Of a stretch of DNA of 64,000 nucleotides, positions 27,225-36,449 are shown piece by piece. The translations under genes and the position numbers were made by a program. The stretch is from Cyclobacteriaceae bacterium. Lineage in GTDB: Bacteria > Bacteroidota > Bacteroidia > Cytophagales > Cyclobacteriaceae. Each line of letters opens with the position of its first letter. Position 1 is the first letter of the stretch. The stretch is from positions 116,102-180,101 of the forward strand of contig JANQPQ010000002.1 of the NCBI GenBank assembly GCA_028285445.1, read 5' to 3'. The notes beneath the pieces are model-generated. The model saw only the letters and a program-made list of their open reading frames with translations, searched no databases and had not been told where the DNA came from.

Positions 27225-28800
27225 TGCCATAGTAATTGGAGGTGGCCACAATGGACTAATTAATGCGGCCTATCTGGCCAAGGCTGATCGGTCGGTATTA
27301 GTCTTAGAAAAACGGCATATTTTGGGCGGTGCAGCTGTTTCTGAGGAAGTTTTTCCAGGTTTTACGTTTTCGGTAGCGAGTTACGTAGTAAGCCTTTTTC
27401 GCCCACATATTGTGCGTGAGCTAAACCTGGCACAGCATGGATACGACATCATTCCTATGGATGCATCTTTCCAGCCACTACCAGGTGGCGACCTAGGCCT
27501 TTGTCGTTGGGGAGACTCTGCCTTGTCACGCAGAGAGATCACCCGGTTTAGCAAAAAAGACTCTGAGGTTTATGGAGAGTTTAGCAAGGTAATGACCCAC
27601 ATGGCCAAACTTGCAAAAGAGGTAATAGATCATCCGGCTCCGGATGTTGCCTCTATAAATCCTAAAGAACTTTCGGCCTTACTTAGAATGGGAAAAGTGT
27701 TCAAGAACCTTGGGCCGGAGTTGCTGCAGATGAATACCAAGCTCTTAACCATGAGCAGTGTTGATTTTCTTGACCTTTGGTTTGAGTCGGAAGTTTTGAA
27801 AGGACCCATGGCAGTTAGTGGAATTATTGGCACCTATTTGGGTGTGCGATCGCCGGGTACAGCTTATGTGCTACTTCATCACTATATGGGGGAATTGGAT
27901 GGTGCTTTCAGATCCTGGGGCTTTTCTAAAGGAGGCACAGGCGGAGTTAGCCAGGCCTGTGCTAGTGCTGCTCGCAGTTTTGGAGCAGAAATTAGAACTA
28001 ATGCCGGAGTGGCGCAGGTAAAAATTAAGAATGGTAGGGCCACTGGTGTTGTACTTGAAAATGGTGATGAAATAGACGCAAAAATTGTTGTATCCAACCT
28101 CGACCCGAATAGAACCTATCTCAAGATGATTGGTGAAGACAACCTGCCGGATGAAGTGACTGCAGAGATAAAAAGATTCAAACTTAGGGGCAGTTCAGGT
28201 AAAGTGAACTTTGCTTTGAGCGGAGTTCCCAACTTTTGTAAGCAACGGGGCAGCCTCGATTTCATGAAAGGCGATATTGCCATCGTTCCTAATGTAGATT
28301 ATGTCGAAAGGGCATATGATCAGGCCAAATACGGCGAGTTCTCTGAAAGACCATACATAAACATCGTTGTCCCTTCACTCACAGATCCAACCTTGGCCCC
28401 TCCCGGCAAACATGTTATGTCTTGCTTCGTGCAATATGCTCCATACAAAATCAAGGAAGGCGCCGACCACTGGCCGCAGTTGCGAGAAAAGTTTGGAGAT
28501 GCAGTTCAGGAAACTATTAAGGAATATGTTCCGGACATCGACAGTCTGGTTGAACACCGCCAGGTATTGACCCCCTGGGACTTGCAGGAGACATTTGGTT
28601 TGACAGAAGGAAATATATTCCAGGGGGAGCTTACCCTTGAGCAATTACTCTTCCAACGGCCAATAGCTGGCTACGCCAAATACAAAACTCCGATTGAGAA
28701 TCTCTGGATGTCTGGCTCAGGAACCCATCCCGGGGGTGGCATCATGGGATCTGGGGGTGAGCTTTCTGCAAAATCAATCTTAAAGGAACGGGTGATATGA
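27208..28800 (+). CDS. FAD-dependent oxidoreductase, PYROXD2/CrtO-like (first of two)
   Basis: 530 residues, phytoene-desaturase superfamily. The N-terminal Rossmann motif VIGGGHNGLINAAYLAKA (about 8-25) is followed by the FAD-binding LEKRHILGGAAVSEEVFPGF. The C-terminal motif MSGSGTHPGGGIMGSGGELSA closes the FAD site. This is the PYROXD2/CrtO type, often labelled beta-carotene ketolase; no carotenoid gene is near and the folate-enzyme context argues for another substrate. It starts inside the GcvT-like gene and overlaps the next gene by 4 bp. Confidence 0.88.
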   Translation: MSKKYDAIVIGGGHNGLINAAYLAKADRSVLVLEKRHILGGAAVSEEVFPGFTFSVASYVVSLFRPHIVRELNLAQHGYDIIPMDASFQPLPGGDLGLCRWGDSALSRREITRFSKKDSEVYGEFSKVMTHMAKLAKEVIDHPAPDVASINPKELSALLRMGKVFKNLGPELLQMNTKLLTMSSVDFLDLWFESEVLKGPMAVSGIIGTYLGVRSPGTAYVLLHHYMGELDGAFRSWGFSKGGTGGVSQACASAARSFGAEIRTNAGVAQVKIKNGRATGVVLENGDEIDAKIVVSNLDPNRTYLKMIGEDNLPDEVTAEIKRFKLRGSSGKVNFALSGVPNFCKQRGSLDFMKGDIAIVPNVDYVERAYDQAKYGEFSERPYINIVVPSLTDPTLAPPGKHVMSCFVQYAPYKIKEGADHWPQLREKFGDAVQETIKEYVPDIDSLVEHRQVLTPWDLQETFGLTEGNIFQGELTLEQLLFQRPIAGYAKYKTPIENLWMSGSGTHPGGGIMGSGGELSAKSILKERVI

Positions 28801-30335
28801 GCAAGTACGATGCAATAATAATTGGCGGCGGCCACAATGGGTTGACCGCAGCAGCAGTACTGGGAAAGAAAGGTAAAAAGGTGTTGTTGTTGGAAAAAAG
28901 ACCGATTCTCGGTGGTATCGCTGCAGGCGAGGAATTTCACTCTGGTTACAGAACTACCGGGCTTCTGCATGACACTAGCAACGTCAGGCCTTACATAATC
29001 AAAGAGCTGGAGCTTGAAAAACATGGCCTTGAAACAGAACACCACCGCCCCCCAGTTGCCCTACTGGGAAAAGATGGTGGCATAATTAAGTTAAGCACTG
29101 AAATGGCAACTACCACTGCTTCTATTCAGCAGTACTCTTCATCGGATGCTGAACGATATCAATCATATGAGGCATTTACGCAGAAAGTCAGCAAGGTCAT
29201 AAATGACCTGATGGATAACCCTCCTCCCGACATCGACATTGAGAATCTTACCATGGCCAATCTGGTGGTTTTGGCCAAGAAGGGCATGAAGCTGAAAGGT
29301 TTAGGTAACGCGACCATGATGGAACTACTGAAGGTAGCACCCATGTGCCTGGCAGATTTTCTTAACGAGAAATTTGAAACTGATTTTCTCAAGGCAGGCT
29401 TAGCAGCACCAGGACTTTACGGATCATATGCTGGTCCCTGGTCGGCCTATTCTACCATCAATCTGTTGCTCTGGGAGTGCGCAGCTAAGTACCACGTAAA
29501 AGGAGGCCCGGAAGCCTTAGTACAAGTCCTTTCAAAAGTGGCAAAAACCAACGGCGTGGAAATCCGTAAAGATGCTGCGGTTGAAAAAATAATTCTTGAT
29601 AAAAAAGGAAGGGCCTGTGGAGTAAGGCTAGTAGCAGGCGAAGAATTTGAGTCGGACATCATTGGCTCCTCCTGCACTCCAAAACAAACATTCCTAAACC
29701 TTATTGAGCCGTTTGACCTTGATTATGAACTAAACTATTGGATAGAGAAGACAAGAGGGCGAGGAACGACAGGCAAAGTGAACCTGGCCGTAAATAAAGC
29801 CGTGGCGCTTAATGGTGAGACAGTGCAGTATGCAAGAACCGGAAATAGCTTCGATGAAATGGAAAAAGCATTTGATCCTGTAAAGTACGGAGAAGTAACA
29901 GATGCACCCTTCCTTGATATTAATATACCCACTATCGCCAACCCTGCATTGGCACCAACGGGGCATAGCGTGGTCTCAATCCTTGTACATCAGATTCCAT
30001 ACGACGTCAAGGAAGGATGGACGGAAGAAGCGAAGCAAATACTTTATGATAATGTTGTAAAGGAATTGGAGATTTATAGCCCTGGCATCACCCAATCCAT
30101 CGTTGGCAGTGAGATATTATCTCCGGCCGACCTGGAAAATCGCTATTCTCTCACTGACGGACATATTTACCACGGAGAACATTTTGTAGATCAATTGCTG
30201 ACCCGGCCCATCCCTTCTTGTACGCACTATCGCACTCCGATTGAGGGGCTCTATTTGTGTGGTAGTGGTTCGCATCCAGGTGGTGGTATTACTTGCGCAC
30301 CAGGCTGGATGGCGGCAAAGGAAATATTAGATTAA
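28797..30335 (+). CDS. FAD-dependent oxidoreductase, PYROXD2/CrtO-like (second of two)
   Basis: 512-residue paralogue of the preceding enzyme: IIGGGHNGLTAAAVLGKKGK at the N-terminus, then LEKRPILGGIAAGEEFHSGY, and CGSGSHPGGGITCAPGWMAA at the C-terminus. The two are clearly diverged in the middle, so they probably act on different steps or form a heteromer. It overlaps the first copy by an ATGA start/stop and converges with the next gene, 8 bp apart. Confidence 0.88.
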   Translation: MSKYDAIIIGGGHNGLTAAAVLGKKGKKVLLLEKRPILGGIAAGEEFHSGYRTTGLLHDTSNVRPYIIKELELEKHGLETEHHRPPVALLGKDGGIIKLSTEMATTTASIQQYSSSDAERYQSYEAFTQKVSKVINDLMDNPPPDIDIENLTMANLVVLAKKGMKLKGLGNATMMELLKVAPMCLADFLNEKFETDFLKAGLAAPGLYGSYAGPWSAYSTINLLLWECAAKYHVKGGPEALVQVLSKVAKTNGVEIRKDAAVEKIILDKKGRACGVRLVAGEEFESDIIGSSCTPKQTFLNLIEPFDLDYELNYWIEKTRGRGTTGKVNLAVNKAVALNGETVQYARTGNSFDEMEKAFDPVKYGEVTDAPFLDINIPTIANPALAPTGHSVVSILVHQIPYDVKEGWTEEAKQILYDNVVKELEIYSPGITQSIVGSEILSPADLENRYSLTDGHIYHGEHFVDQLLTRPIPSCTHYRTPIEGLYLCGSGSHPGGGITCAPGWMAAKEILD

Positions 30336-30343
30336 TCAACTCT

Positions 30344-31060
30344 CTACGTCAACTGAATTCCTCTCGCTCTATTGTAATAGAATCCATTAGCAACCAGCAG
30401 GATTGCGACGCCCAGCAGGAATATGGCCCAATCAAATGCAGCTGGAATGTACTGGGTAGAACTAGAGAACAGCTCCTGCTCTGAAGACAATGTCCAGGCT
30501 TGGGAAAGCTGCGCCTCGTTAAACTTCCAATAGTCCAATATCCAGGAAGTGATCACAACAAGTGAACCGGCAGTGAGCATCCCCCACTCTTTCATGCTTA
30601 GGTTTTGTTTGTATCTGATTAAACTCATTCCCAATGCTATCATCAGCATGGAAATAATTAGTGGAGAGATTACCGGCCCCACCCATGGTATGGGTACCAG
30701 GAAAAGGATATCCCAGGTCAGTAATGATGAAGGCCAGCCAATAAGCACGTAGAGAAACACATAATAGAAGATGTCCCAAATAGCAAATGCTATAAGGAAG
30801 AAAGCGAACCTCTGCATTGCGCTTTTGCCTGTGAGTACACCAATACCAACCAACATCACAATTGTGGCAACTTCTCGCCAAAACTCGGTTGCAGCGATAC
30901 TGGCATCTATTGGCGTTAGGGGAAATGAAAATCCATCTGGATAGTAAATCTCTCGAAGGTATACCACCACGGCCGACTCGAGATAAGCCATGGCAATGCT
31001 AAAGATCAGCAACCAGACTAGCTGCCTTTTGAGAACTCCTCTGTCTTCACCAATACTCAT
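30344..31060 (-). CDS. hypothetical polytopic membrane protein
   Basis: 238 residues with about six or seven hydrophobic helices, including LVWLLIFSIAMAYLESAVVVYL near the start and WDIFYYVFLYVLIGW in the middle. The helix-loop motif MAYLESAVVVYLREIYYP has charged residues in the membrane region. I do not recognise a named family. The gene has no operon partner: it is convergent with the FAD oxidoreductase and divergent from padR. Confidence 0.8.
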   Translation of the reverse strand: MSIGEDRGVLKRQLVWLLIFSIAMAYLESAVVVYLREIYYPDGFSFPLTPIDASIAATEFWREVATIVMLVGIGVLTGKSAMQRFAFFLIAFAIWDIFYYVFLYVLIGWPSSLLTWDILFLVPIPWVGPVISPLIISMLMIALGMSLIRYKQNLSMKEWGMLTAGSLVVITSWILDYWKFNEAQLSQAWTLSSEQELFSSSTQYIPAAFDWAIFLLGVAILLVANGFYYNRARGIQLT

Positions 31061-31162
31061 GCGCCTCAGATTAATTCGGTTGTGGTACTAAAATAACCGG
31101 TAGCTGCTAAAATATGAGTTAAGGAAAAGTTAAAAACGGGAAGATTATCAATATCCGGTTAC

Positions 31163-31227
31163 TATTTATTCTGCTATTAGGAAACAAATGGCGCTTAGTT
31201 TTCGTATATTTATTCTGCAATTAGGAA
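31163..31227 (+). promoter_or_regulatory. two 21-bp direct repeats upstream of padR
   Basis: TATTTATTCTGCTATTAGGAA (31163-31183) and TATTTATTCTGCAATTAGGAA (31207-31227) differ at one base. They start 44 bp apart, close to four helical turns, so both face the same side of the DNA. The second ends 6 bp before the padR ATG at 31234. Possible reading: tandem operators for the PadR protein itself. A duplicated promoter is the alternative. Confidence 0.5.
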
Positions 31228-31233
31228 TGAAAT

Positions 31234-31578
31234 ATGAGAAGAACTAACCTAGGTGAATTTGAAGAGCTTGTTTTGCTGGTAGTTGGAGTAATTGGTCCCG
31301 ACATGGCTTATGGTATTACTATCAAAGATGAGATCAGCAAGTATACTGGACGAAGCACTTCCGTTGGCGCGCTACATTCAGCCTTATACCGCCTGGAGAT
31401 GAAGGGGTTTCTGGAGACGCATATGGGCGGAGCAACTAACGAGAGAGGAGGACGCAGAAAGAAGTACTACAAGCTTTCGGCTTCGGGGAAAGCTGCCCTT
31501 ACCAACGCCAAAGAGCTAAGAAATACTCTCTATGAAATGATCCCCAATATGATTCCTTTAAAATCGAATGAAAAATAA
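31234..31578 (+). CDS. PadR-family transcriptional regulator (permease-linked)
   Basis: 114 residues with the PadR layout: NLGEFEELVLLVVGVIG, YGITIKDEISKYTGRSTSVGALHSALYRLEMKGFL, and GGRRKKYYKLSASGKAAL. It overlaps the following FtsX-type permease by 11 bp, a standard padR-permease pair in Bacteroidota, so it probably represses that transporter and itself through the twin repeats upstream. Confidence 0.92.
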   Translation: MRRTNLGEFEELVLLVVGVIGPDMAYGITIKDEISKYTGRSTSVGALHSALYRLEMKGFLETHMGGATNERGGRRKKYYKLSASGKAALTNAKELRNTLYEMIPNMIPLKSNEK

Positions 31579-34183
31579 TCATCCACCCAGTCCTCCTAAA
31601 TGGATAGACAGCCTTCTCGAGTTTCTTTACCACCCTCCCCTTCTGGAGCATATCCAGGGAGATTTGCACGAACTGTATCACCGTGATTTGCAAAACCAAG
31701 GAAAACTGGTAGCCAAATCCAAATACCTATTCTATGTGTTGGATCACCTAAGGCCTTCAATGCTTGGAGCCAACAACATTGTTGCTCTCCTCAAGAACTA
31801 TATTAAGGTTTCGGCGCGATTTCATAAATCCAACTGGGGCTATTCCCTACTTAGCGTCCTCGGATTAAGCTTTGCTTTGGGTTTCTGCCTACTTGCCTAT
31901 TCGTACATTATTAATGAAGTTTTCTATGACAAGTTCCACCATGATCACGAAAGAATCTACAGGGTAGCAGTAACTGCCAACTTTTCGGGTCCGGAAACCT
32001 GGGAGATGACCCCACCTCCCCTGGCTCTTGCAATTAAAAACACCATCCCTGAAGTGGAAGCAACAACACGATTAATAAAAGTCAATGCCCTAGAAGTTGA
32101 CAAGGAAAACGAGCTGTGGGAAAGCAGCGTATCCATGGTTTCAGCTGATTTCTTCAAAATATTCAGGTTCCCTCTACAAAATGGGCAAAGCCCAACTGTA
32201 CTGGAGCCAAATACGGCACTTATCACCAAGTCTACCGCAGATAAGTACTTTCCTTCGGAAGACCCTCTGGGTTCCACGATCAGCATTGGCAATGGAAATG
32301 CTAACATGCGCTTTAAAGTAACAGGAGTTCTAATGGATGCTCCCTCAAATTCCTCCATTCAGTTTCAGGTTGTTATTCCTGACCATCACCTGGCCCATTT
32401 CTATGGTGATGATGCCGAAACTAATTGGAGAGGCATCAAAAGTGGTGTAGTGACTTTCCTGAAGCTTAAGCCCGGCGCTTCCATTAAAGACCTTCAAAAC
32501 AAATTGAATAAGATTGCTGATAACCATGGATTGAGCGAATTCTTGCGCAGTACCGACCTTTCCCACAAGTTGCCAATTGCCAAAATGGCTTCTTTGCATT
32601 TCAATAATGACACCAACCTTCGTCTGTTAGAGCCACCCGGAAATAAAACATTAGTTATCATTTTCTCAATGGCCAGTATCGCCGTTTTCCTCCTGGCCCT
32701 TTTCAATTTCATCAACTTCTCCCTTGGGCTTCTCTCTAACCGCACACGAGAGGTTGGTCTAAGAAAAGTTATGGGTGCGAATCCCACGGCTGTTGTCTTC
32801 CAAAGTATTATTGATAGTGGCATGCTGGTTCTTACTGCAATTATTCTTGCTGTGGTTTTAGCTCAGGCCGCCTTACCCTACTTCAATACTCTTCTGAACC
32901 AGGTATTGGTCATTGACCTACTGGATCTTGTTATTTTACCAACCTTGGGGCTGCTATTCGTATTTGCAGTGCTGTTTACCGCGGCCTATCCCGGGTTTCT
33001 GATGGCTTCAAATAAGTCGGTTGCCCTTATTGAGAGTTCGCGGCAACTCGGCAAGCAGGGATTGCTTTCCAATATCTTACTTACCACCCAGTTTGCCATC
33101 GCCCTGCTTTTCCTTTCAGGATGGATGATAGCCAACGCGCAACTGGCGAAAATGGACAGTCACCAACTCGGATACAACCCTTCTTCCGTTCTCTACCAGG
33201 AATTTGAAATCCGATCGGCCCTGGATGATAAGGAGGTTGAGCAACTAAGAAATGCTATCCTGCCCTTAGCCGCAGTAGATGGCGTTACCTCAAGCCGTGG
33301 GGCCATATTTGGAGATTCCCCAGGTTCTATGTGGCGATTACGCTTTCAGGATGAGACTATAAATGTAGCAGCGATTAAGGTAGACTATGACTTCCTTGAT
33401 GTAATGGAGATTGATTTAATAGAAGGCCGCAATTTTGAAAAAGCCAATGAAGCTGACGGCCAGGGTGCTGTTATAGTTAACCAGGCTTTTTTGGAGAAGT
33501 TTGAAATTACCGATGCACTAGGCAAAACCCCGGCTATCTTCGGTGACAATGGGCCCAGTATAGTTGGCATTGTCGGTGATTACCACTTTCAGTCTCTAAG
33601 AAAAGAAGTAGAACCCCTGATCCTAAACCTTCGGCCTAACTCCAAAAACTCAGCAATATTTGTTCGCGTCAATCGCGATGACTTGCCCACTACCATGGCT
33701 AGCATTGCTTCTTCCTGGGGAGAGTTATTCCCAAACCGCGGCCTCGATTTGAAATTTCTCAATGAGCACATTTCCAGGCAATACCAACAGGAAACTACGT
33801 TGCTTACTGCAATAAAATATGCTTCTTTCCTGGCTATTATATTGGCCATATCAGGTTTAGTTGGCTTACTCTCTCTCGCCTTGCGTAGCAACCAGAAAGA
33901 TATAAGCCTGCGCCAGGTTTTGGGTGCTGGCCTTCCGCAACTATACCAAACCTATGGCTTCAGGTATCTCTTGATAATTACGATTGCAGCGCCGTTTGCC
34001 ATAGCAGGTTCATGGTTATTCTATAAAACCTGGAGTCAGTCGTTTTACATTAATACGAACTTCGAAGTGGGATTTATAGTAGTTCCGATCTTGGTAGTAG
34101 GCGGACTAAGCATTATGCTGAGCGGCATTCAGGTTTTTAAAATATCGCGGGCTAACCCCAGCCAGGTACTGGGTGAAGAGTAA
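31568..34183 (+). CDS. FtsX/MacB-type ABC transporter permease with prefix domain
   Basis: 871-residue permease. Residues 1-75 form the permease-prefix helix block (PPKWIDSLLEFLYHPPLLEHIQGDLHELY). Next come a helix, a MacB periplasmic domain (about 110-350), and a three-helix FtsX unit that starts around 358-400 with VIIFSMASIAVFLLALFNFINF and RTREVGLRKVMGA. A second periplasmic domain and a second FtsX unit follow, with LRSNQKDISLRQVLGAGLPQ. No ATP-binding subunit lies beside it, so an ATPase encoded elsewhere is expected. Exports or mechanotransmits; the substrate is unknown. Confidence 0.93.
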   Translation: MKNNHPPSPPKWIDSLLEFLYHPPLLEHIQGDLHELYHRDLQNQGKLVAKSKYLFYVLDHLRPSMLGANNIVALLKNYIKVSARFHKSNWGYSLLSVLGLSFALGFCLLAYSYIINEVFYDKFHHDHERIYRVAVTANFSGPETWEMTPPPLALAIKNTIPEVEATTRLIKVNALEVDKENELWESSVSMVSADFFKIFRFPLQNGQSPTVLEPNTALITKSTADKYFPSEDPLGSTISIGNGNANMRFKVTGVLMDAPSNSSIQFQVVIPDHHLAHFYGDDAETNWRGIKSGVVTFLKLKPGASIKDLQNKLNKIADNHGLSEFLRSTDLSHKLPIAKMASLHFNNDTNLRLLEPPGNKTLVIIFSMASIAVFLLALFNFINFSLGLLSNRTREVGLRKVMGANPTAVVFQSIIDSGMLVLTAIILAVVLAQAALPYFNTLLNQVLVIDLLDLVILPTLGLLFVFAVLFTAAYPGFLMASNKSVALIESSRQLGKQGLLSNILLTTQFAIALLFLSGWMIANAQLAKMDSHQLGYNPSSVLYQEFEIRSALDDKEVEQLRNAILPLAAVDGVTSSRGAIFGDSPGSMWRLRFQDETINVAAIKVDYDFLDVMEIDLIEGRNFEKANEADGQGAVIVNQAFLEKFEITDALGKTPAIFGDNGPSIVGIVGDYHFQSLRKEVEPLILNLRPNSKNSAIFVRVNRDDLPTTMASIASSWGELFPNRGLDLKFLNEHISRQYQQETTLLTAIKYASFLAIILAISGLVGLLSLALRSNQKDISLRQVLGAGLPQLYQTYGFRYLLIITIAAPFAIAGSWLFYKTWSQSFYINTNFEVGFIVVPILVVGGLSIMLSGIQVFKISRANPSQVLGEE

Positions 34184-34185
34184 TG

Positions 34186-34683
34186 CTATTTTAGTTTGAA
34201 ACTCTTAAGCATTCTCTTCCCCACCTGTTTATAGTTATCGTATTGATCTCGCTCTGTTGTAAAGGTTAGCACGTAGGCCTTAGTATCGATCACCCAGTAG
34301 TATTGTTCAAATGTGAGCTTCACCTCGCCTTGGTCGCCGTCAAAAACTAACCAATGATAGTTTCCTTCCGGCTTGCTGACCCTGATCTTGAAGTTTGCTA
34401 TACTTTTCTTTAACTGCGAAATAGATAGCTCGGTGTATCTTTCCAGGTCGAGATCCAGGCCGGTGAGATCCTGCTCTACGAGATTTAGGTTCTCTCTGAA
34501 AATATCATCCTCTGATTCAAATGGAGAAAATAAGAGGAAAGACGCTCCCATTATTCCAGATTGATTCAATTCCCAGCTGGTAGGATACTCAATGCTGTAA
34601 CCAGGATCGTCAATCGTACTCCACTGCTGCGCCAACGACAGGTTGAATACAGGGATCAAAATGGCAAGTAGTATATATCTCAT
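34186..34683 (-). CDS. secreted PsbP/DcrB-like hypothetical protein
   Basis: 165 residues with a signal peptide (about 1-19, NLSLAQ). The mature domain opens IDDPGYSIEYPTSWELNQSG, which is the start of the PsbP/Mog1/DcrB-like fold, and ends KQVGKRMLKSFKLK. No catalytic motif is seen. The stop lies 2 bp from the convergent permease gene. The gene is the last of a long minus-strand run. Confidence 0.7.
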   Translation of the reverse strand: MRYILLAILIPVFNLSLAQQWSTIDDPGYSIEYPTSWELNQSGIMGASFLLFSPFESEDDIFRENLNLVEQDLTGLDLDLERYTELSISQLKKSIANFKIRVSKPEGNYHWLVFDGDQGEVKLTFEQYYWVIDTKAYVLTFTTERDQYDNYKQVGKRMLKSFKLK

Positions 34684-34700
34684 ATGCCCCTTATCTTGAA

Positions 34701-35156
34701 CTAGCTTCTATCTCTAATTGCAACTATTTTATCTCCTTCAAAAACAAATTCCGACTGGCCCTTCAGCTTAAGTGTATCACCCGCTTTCATACCATTTGGC
34801 AAGTCTACTGCCAGGATGGCCTCATAATCGATCTCGATACCTACCATGTCGCCATCCATCTCCCAAGAGGTAATAGTCTGCTGCCGCTGGGTGAAGTATT
34901 GCTTAGCTGACTCCGCCTGTTCCTTAAATCCTGCGATCCCCTCTACCCGAAGATCTACCTCCCCGTTGGCAATATTCTCGAAGACCACCTCATCATCCAG
35001 GTCTTTGATCATACCGTCTATATCGAATGAATTATAAGATTGAATATAGTTTTCAATGGCCTTTTTGTGTTGCTCGTTCATGTGCTCTCCTGTGTTTTGA
35101 CAACCTAAAATTAGGGCCAGAATAATTAGGAAAAAGCTTATAGTACCTTTAATCAT
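34701..35156 (-). CDS. SnoaL/NTF2-like lipoprotein
   Basis: I start at the ATG at 35156, which opens a signal peptide with lipobox LILGC; the longer reading adds seven residues ahead of it. The mature 130 residues have an NTF2-like pattern: AIENYIQSYNSFDIDGMIKDL followed by alternating strands. The C-terminal strand carries FVFEGDKIVAIRD. These proteins often bind small ligands; no active-site residues can be assigned. It is separated from the next upstream gene by an open remnant. Confidence 0.72.
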   Translation of the reverse strand: MIKGTISFFLIILALILGCQNTGEHMNEQHKKAIENYIQSYNSFDIDGMIKDLDDEVVFENIANGEVDLRVEGIAGFKEQAESAKQYFTQRQQTITSWEMDGDMVGIEIDYEAILAVDLPNGMKAGDTLKLKGQSEFVFEGDKIVAIRDRS

Positions 35157-35179
35157 AACTTTATGTATAACTGCCAATA

Positions 35180-35386
35180 TTATCTCTTTTCTTTTTGGTA
35201 CTTCCTGGTAAGTTCAACGATAGCGTCGGGGCACTTATCCGTATTCAACTCGTTGAGAAGCTCATCTGGTTGTCGCTTATAAGGCTGTCCCCGGAAACAA
35301 ACTGTTAGCTTATTATCCCAACTTTGCCAACCACCTTTTACACCTCTACCGACATACCTCTTCGTTGCGATCCCATGAGTTTGAAC
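35180..35386 (-). pseudogene. possible gene remnant or read-through extension after the SUFU gene
   Basis: The frame of the SUFU-domain gene stays open for 68 codons after its TAA, reading GVKGGWQSWDNKLTVCFRGQ at its centre and ending LTRKYQKEKR. There is no ATG, GTG or TTG suitable as an independent start. It may be the tail of an older, longer gene cut by a stop codon, or a chance frame. No family recognised. Confidence 0.25.
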
Positions 35387-36037
35387 TTATTTGCGGGTCA
35401 AATCTGTAATCAAAAGCGGGTTACTCTCCTTAAGGGAGTCAAGAAGCTTTTTCGTCTCAGTAGTTTTAGGATGCTTCTTCAATGTTTCATACTCTTCGGT
35501 GGTGATCCCAACCATCTGCAGGAATTGGACTGCTCCATGCGGTGTGGCAATGGTACCTAGTTCTTCGTCCTGAATGAATGCAATAGCAGTAATGTCTGTT
35601 TCGGTACCTAGCCTTATAGGTCCGTTAGCAGGAATGAAGTGATACGCTTCAAACCACTTTTTACTGTTGAATACATACCGGGCCAAATTCTGCATTAGAT
35701 GAATCGCCCACTTCGGGTCGTCTTTATCCTCTTCAATCGGGAATAATCTAAAAGTAAACTCAAAGCCCCAACCGCTATGTTCTCCACCAGCGCTTTCCTC
35801 ATCGTAGTACAATCCAGACATGCCATAAGACACGAAATGATAATGCGGCGATTGCGACTCACTTTGGTATATGCTCACTCCATCAAGTGGGTCTTCTCCA
35901 CCAAGCATGTATTTGAGAACTGTACCATAATGCTTTGGTTCTTGATTAGGATACAGCTTACCTATGGCCTCGTCAATGGCTAACCACCCTACTGCATCAT
36001 CTTCGCTGTACTTTTTCTTATACTCATCCAAATTCAT
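35387..36037 (-). CDS. suppressor of fused (SUFU) domain protein
   Basis: 216 residues. The SUFU pattern is visible: DAVGWLAIDEAIGKLYPNQEPKHYGT at the N-terminus, PLDGVSIYQSESQSPHYHFVSYGMSGLY, and GWGFEFTFRL with a long helix after it. Bacterial SUFU-domain proteins are a known type of immunity or accessory protein beside polymorphic toxins, but no toxin is seen here. It overlaps the next upstream membrane gene by 4 bp. Confidence 0.87.
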   Translation of the reverse strand: MNLDEYKKKYSEDDAVGWLAIDEAIGKLYPNQEPKHYGTVLKYMLGGEDPLDGVSIYQSESQSPHYHFVSYGMSGLYYDEESAGGEHSGWGFEFTFRLFPIEEDKDDPKWAIHLMQNLARYVFNSKKWFEAYHFIPANGPIRLGTETDITAIAFIQDEELGTIATPHGAVQFLQMVGITTEEYETLKKHPKTTETKKLLDSLKESNPLLITDLTRK

Positions 36038-36333
36038 TGCTCGTCATTTTCAGTTTCATCCACAGGCTTGGCCAATCTCGCATATTGATATCCAATGATG
36101 CCACCTATTGCACCGAATGCCAAGCCAAAGGTATAGACATAGATTACCCTGTCGAAAATCTTCGCTCCTAAGATTACACCCACATATTCAAGAGAAGCCC
36201 ATAGGACTAGCATCACAATAACATACTTTAGTGGCGACAAACCTTTTGGCTCCACCAGGCCCTGAATCGCCTTACCGAGAATGAATATTGCCATCAACTC
36301 CAGCATGACCAAAGATAGTAAATCAAGCCACAT
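36034..36333 (-). CDS. small membrane protein, hypothetical
   Basis: 99 residues with three hydrophobic segments (about 3-23, 33-53, 66-86) and an acidic tail. No recognised family. It overlaps the SUFU gene start by 4 bp (ATGA), so the two are probably co-translated, which suggests a functional pair. Confidence 0.7.
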   Translation of the reverse strand: MWLDLLSLVMLELMAIFILGKAIQGLVEPKGLSPLKYVIVMLVLWASLEYVGVILGAKIFDRVIYVYTFGLAFGAIGGIIGYQYARLAKPVDETENDEQ

Positions 36334-36449
36334 CTCTTTCTGGCACCACCTAGCTTTAGAGGCCTAGGCTATAGCCAATCTAATGTGGGAGGGCTTCTCA
36401 GAGATGTTAATAAATAGAGAGCTATAGATTGCCCCTTTGGAAATCTCTC

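Noticed and set aside
27208..30335. Annotation of both oxidoreductases as carotenoid ketolases or desaturases
   Set aside because: No carotenoid-synthesis gene is present, and the neighbour is a folate enzyme; the superfamily motif alone does not set the substrate.
35387..36037. SUFU-domain gene as proof of a toxin-immunity locus
   Set aside because: No polymorphic toxin, Rhs or T6SS gene is near.
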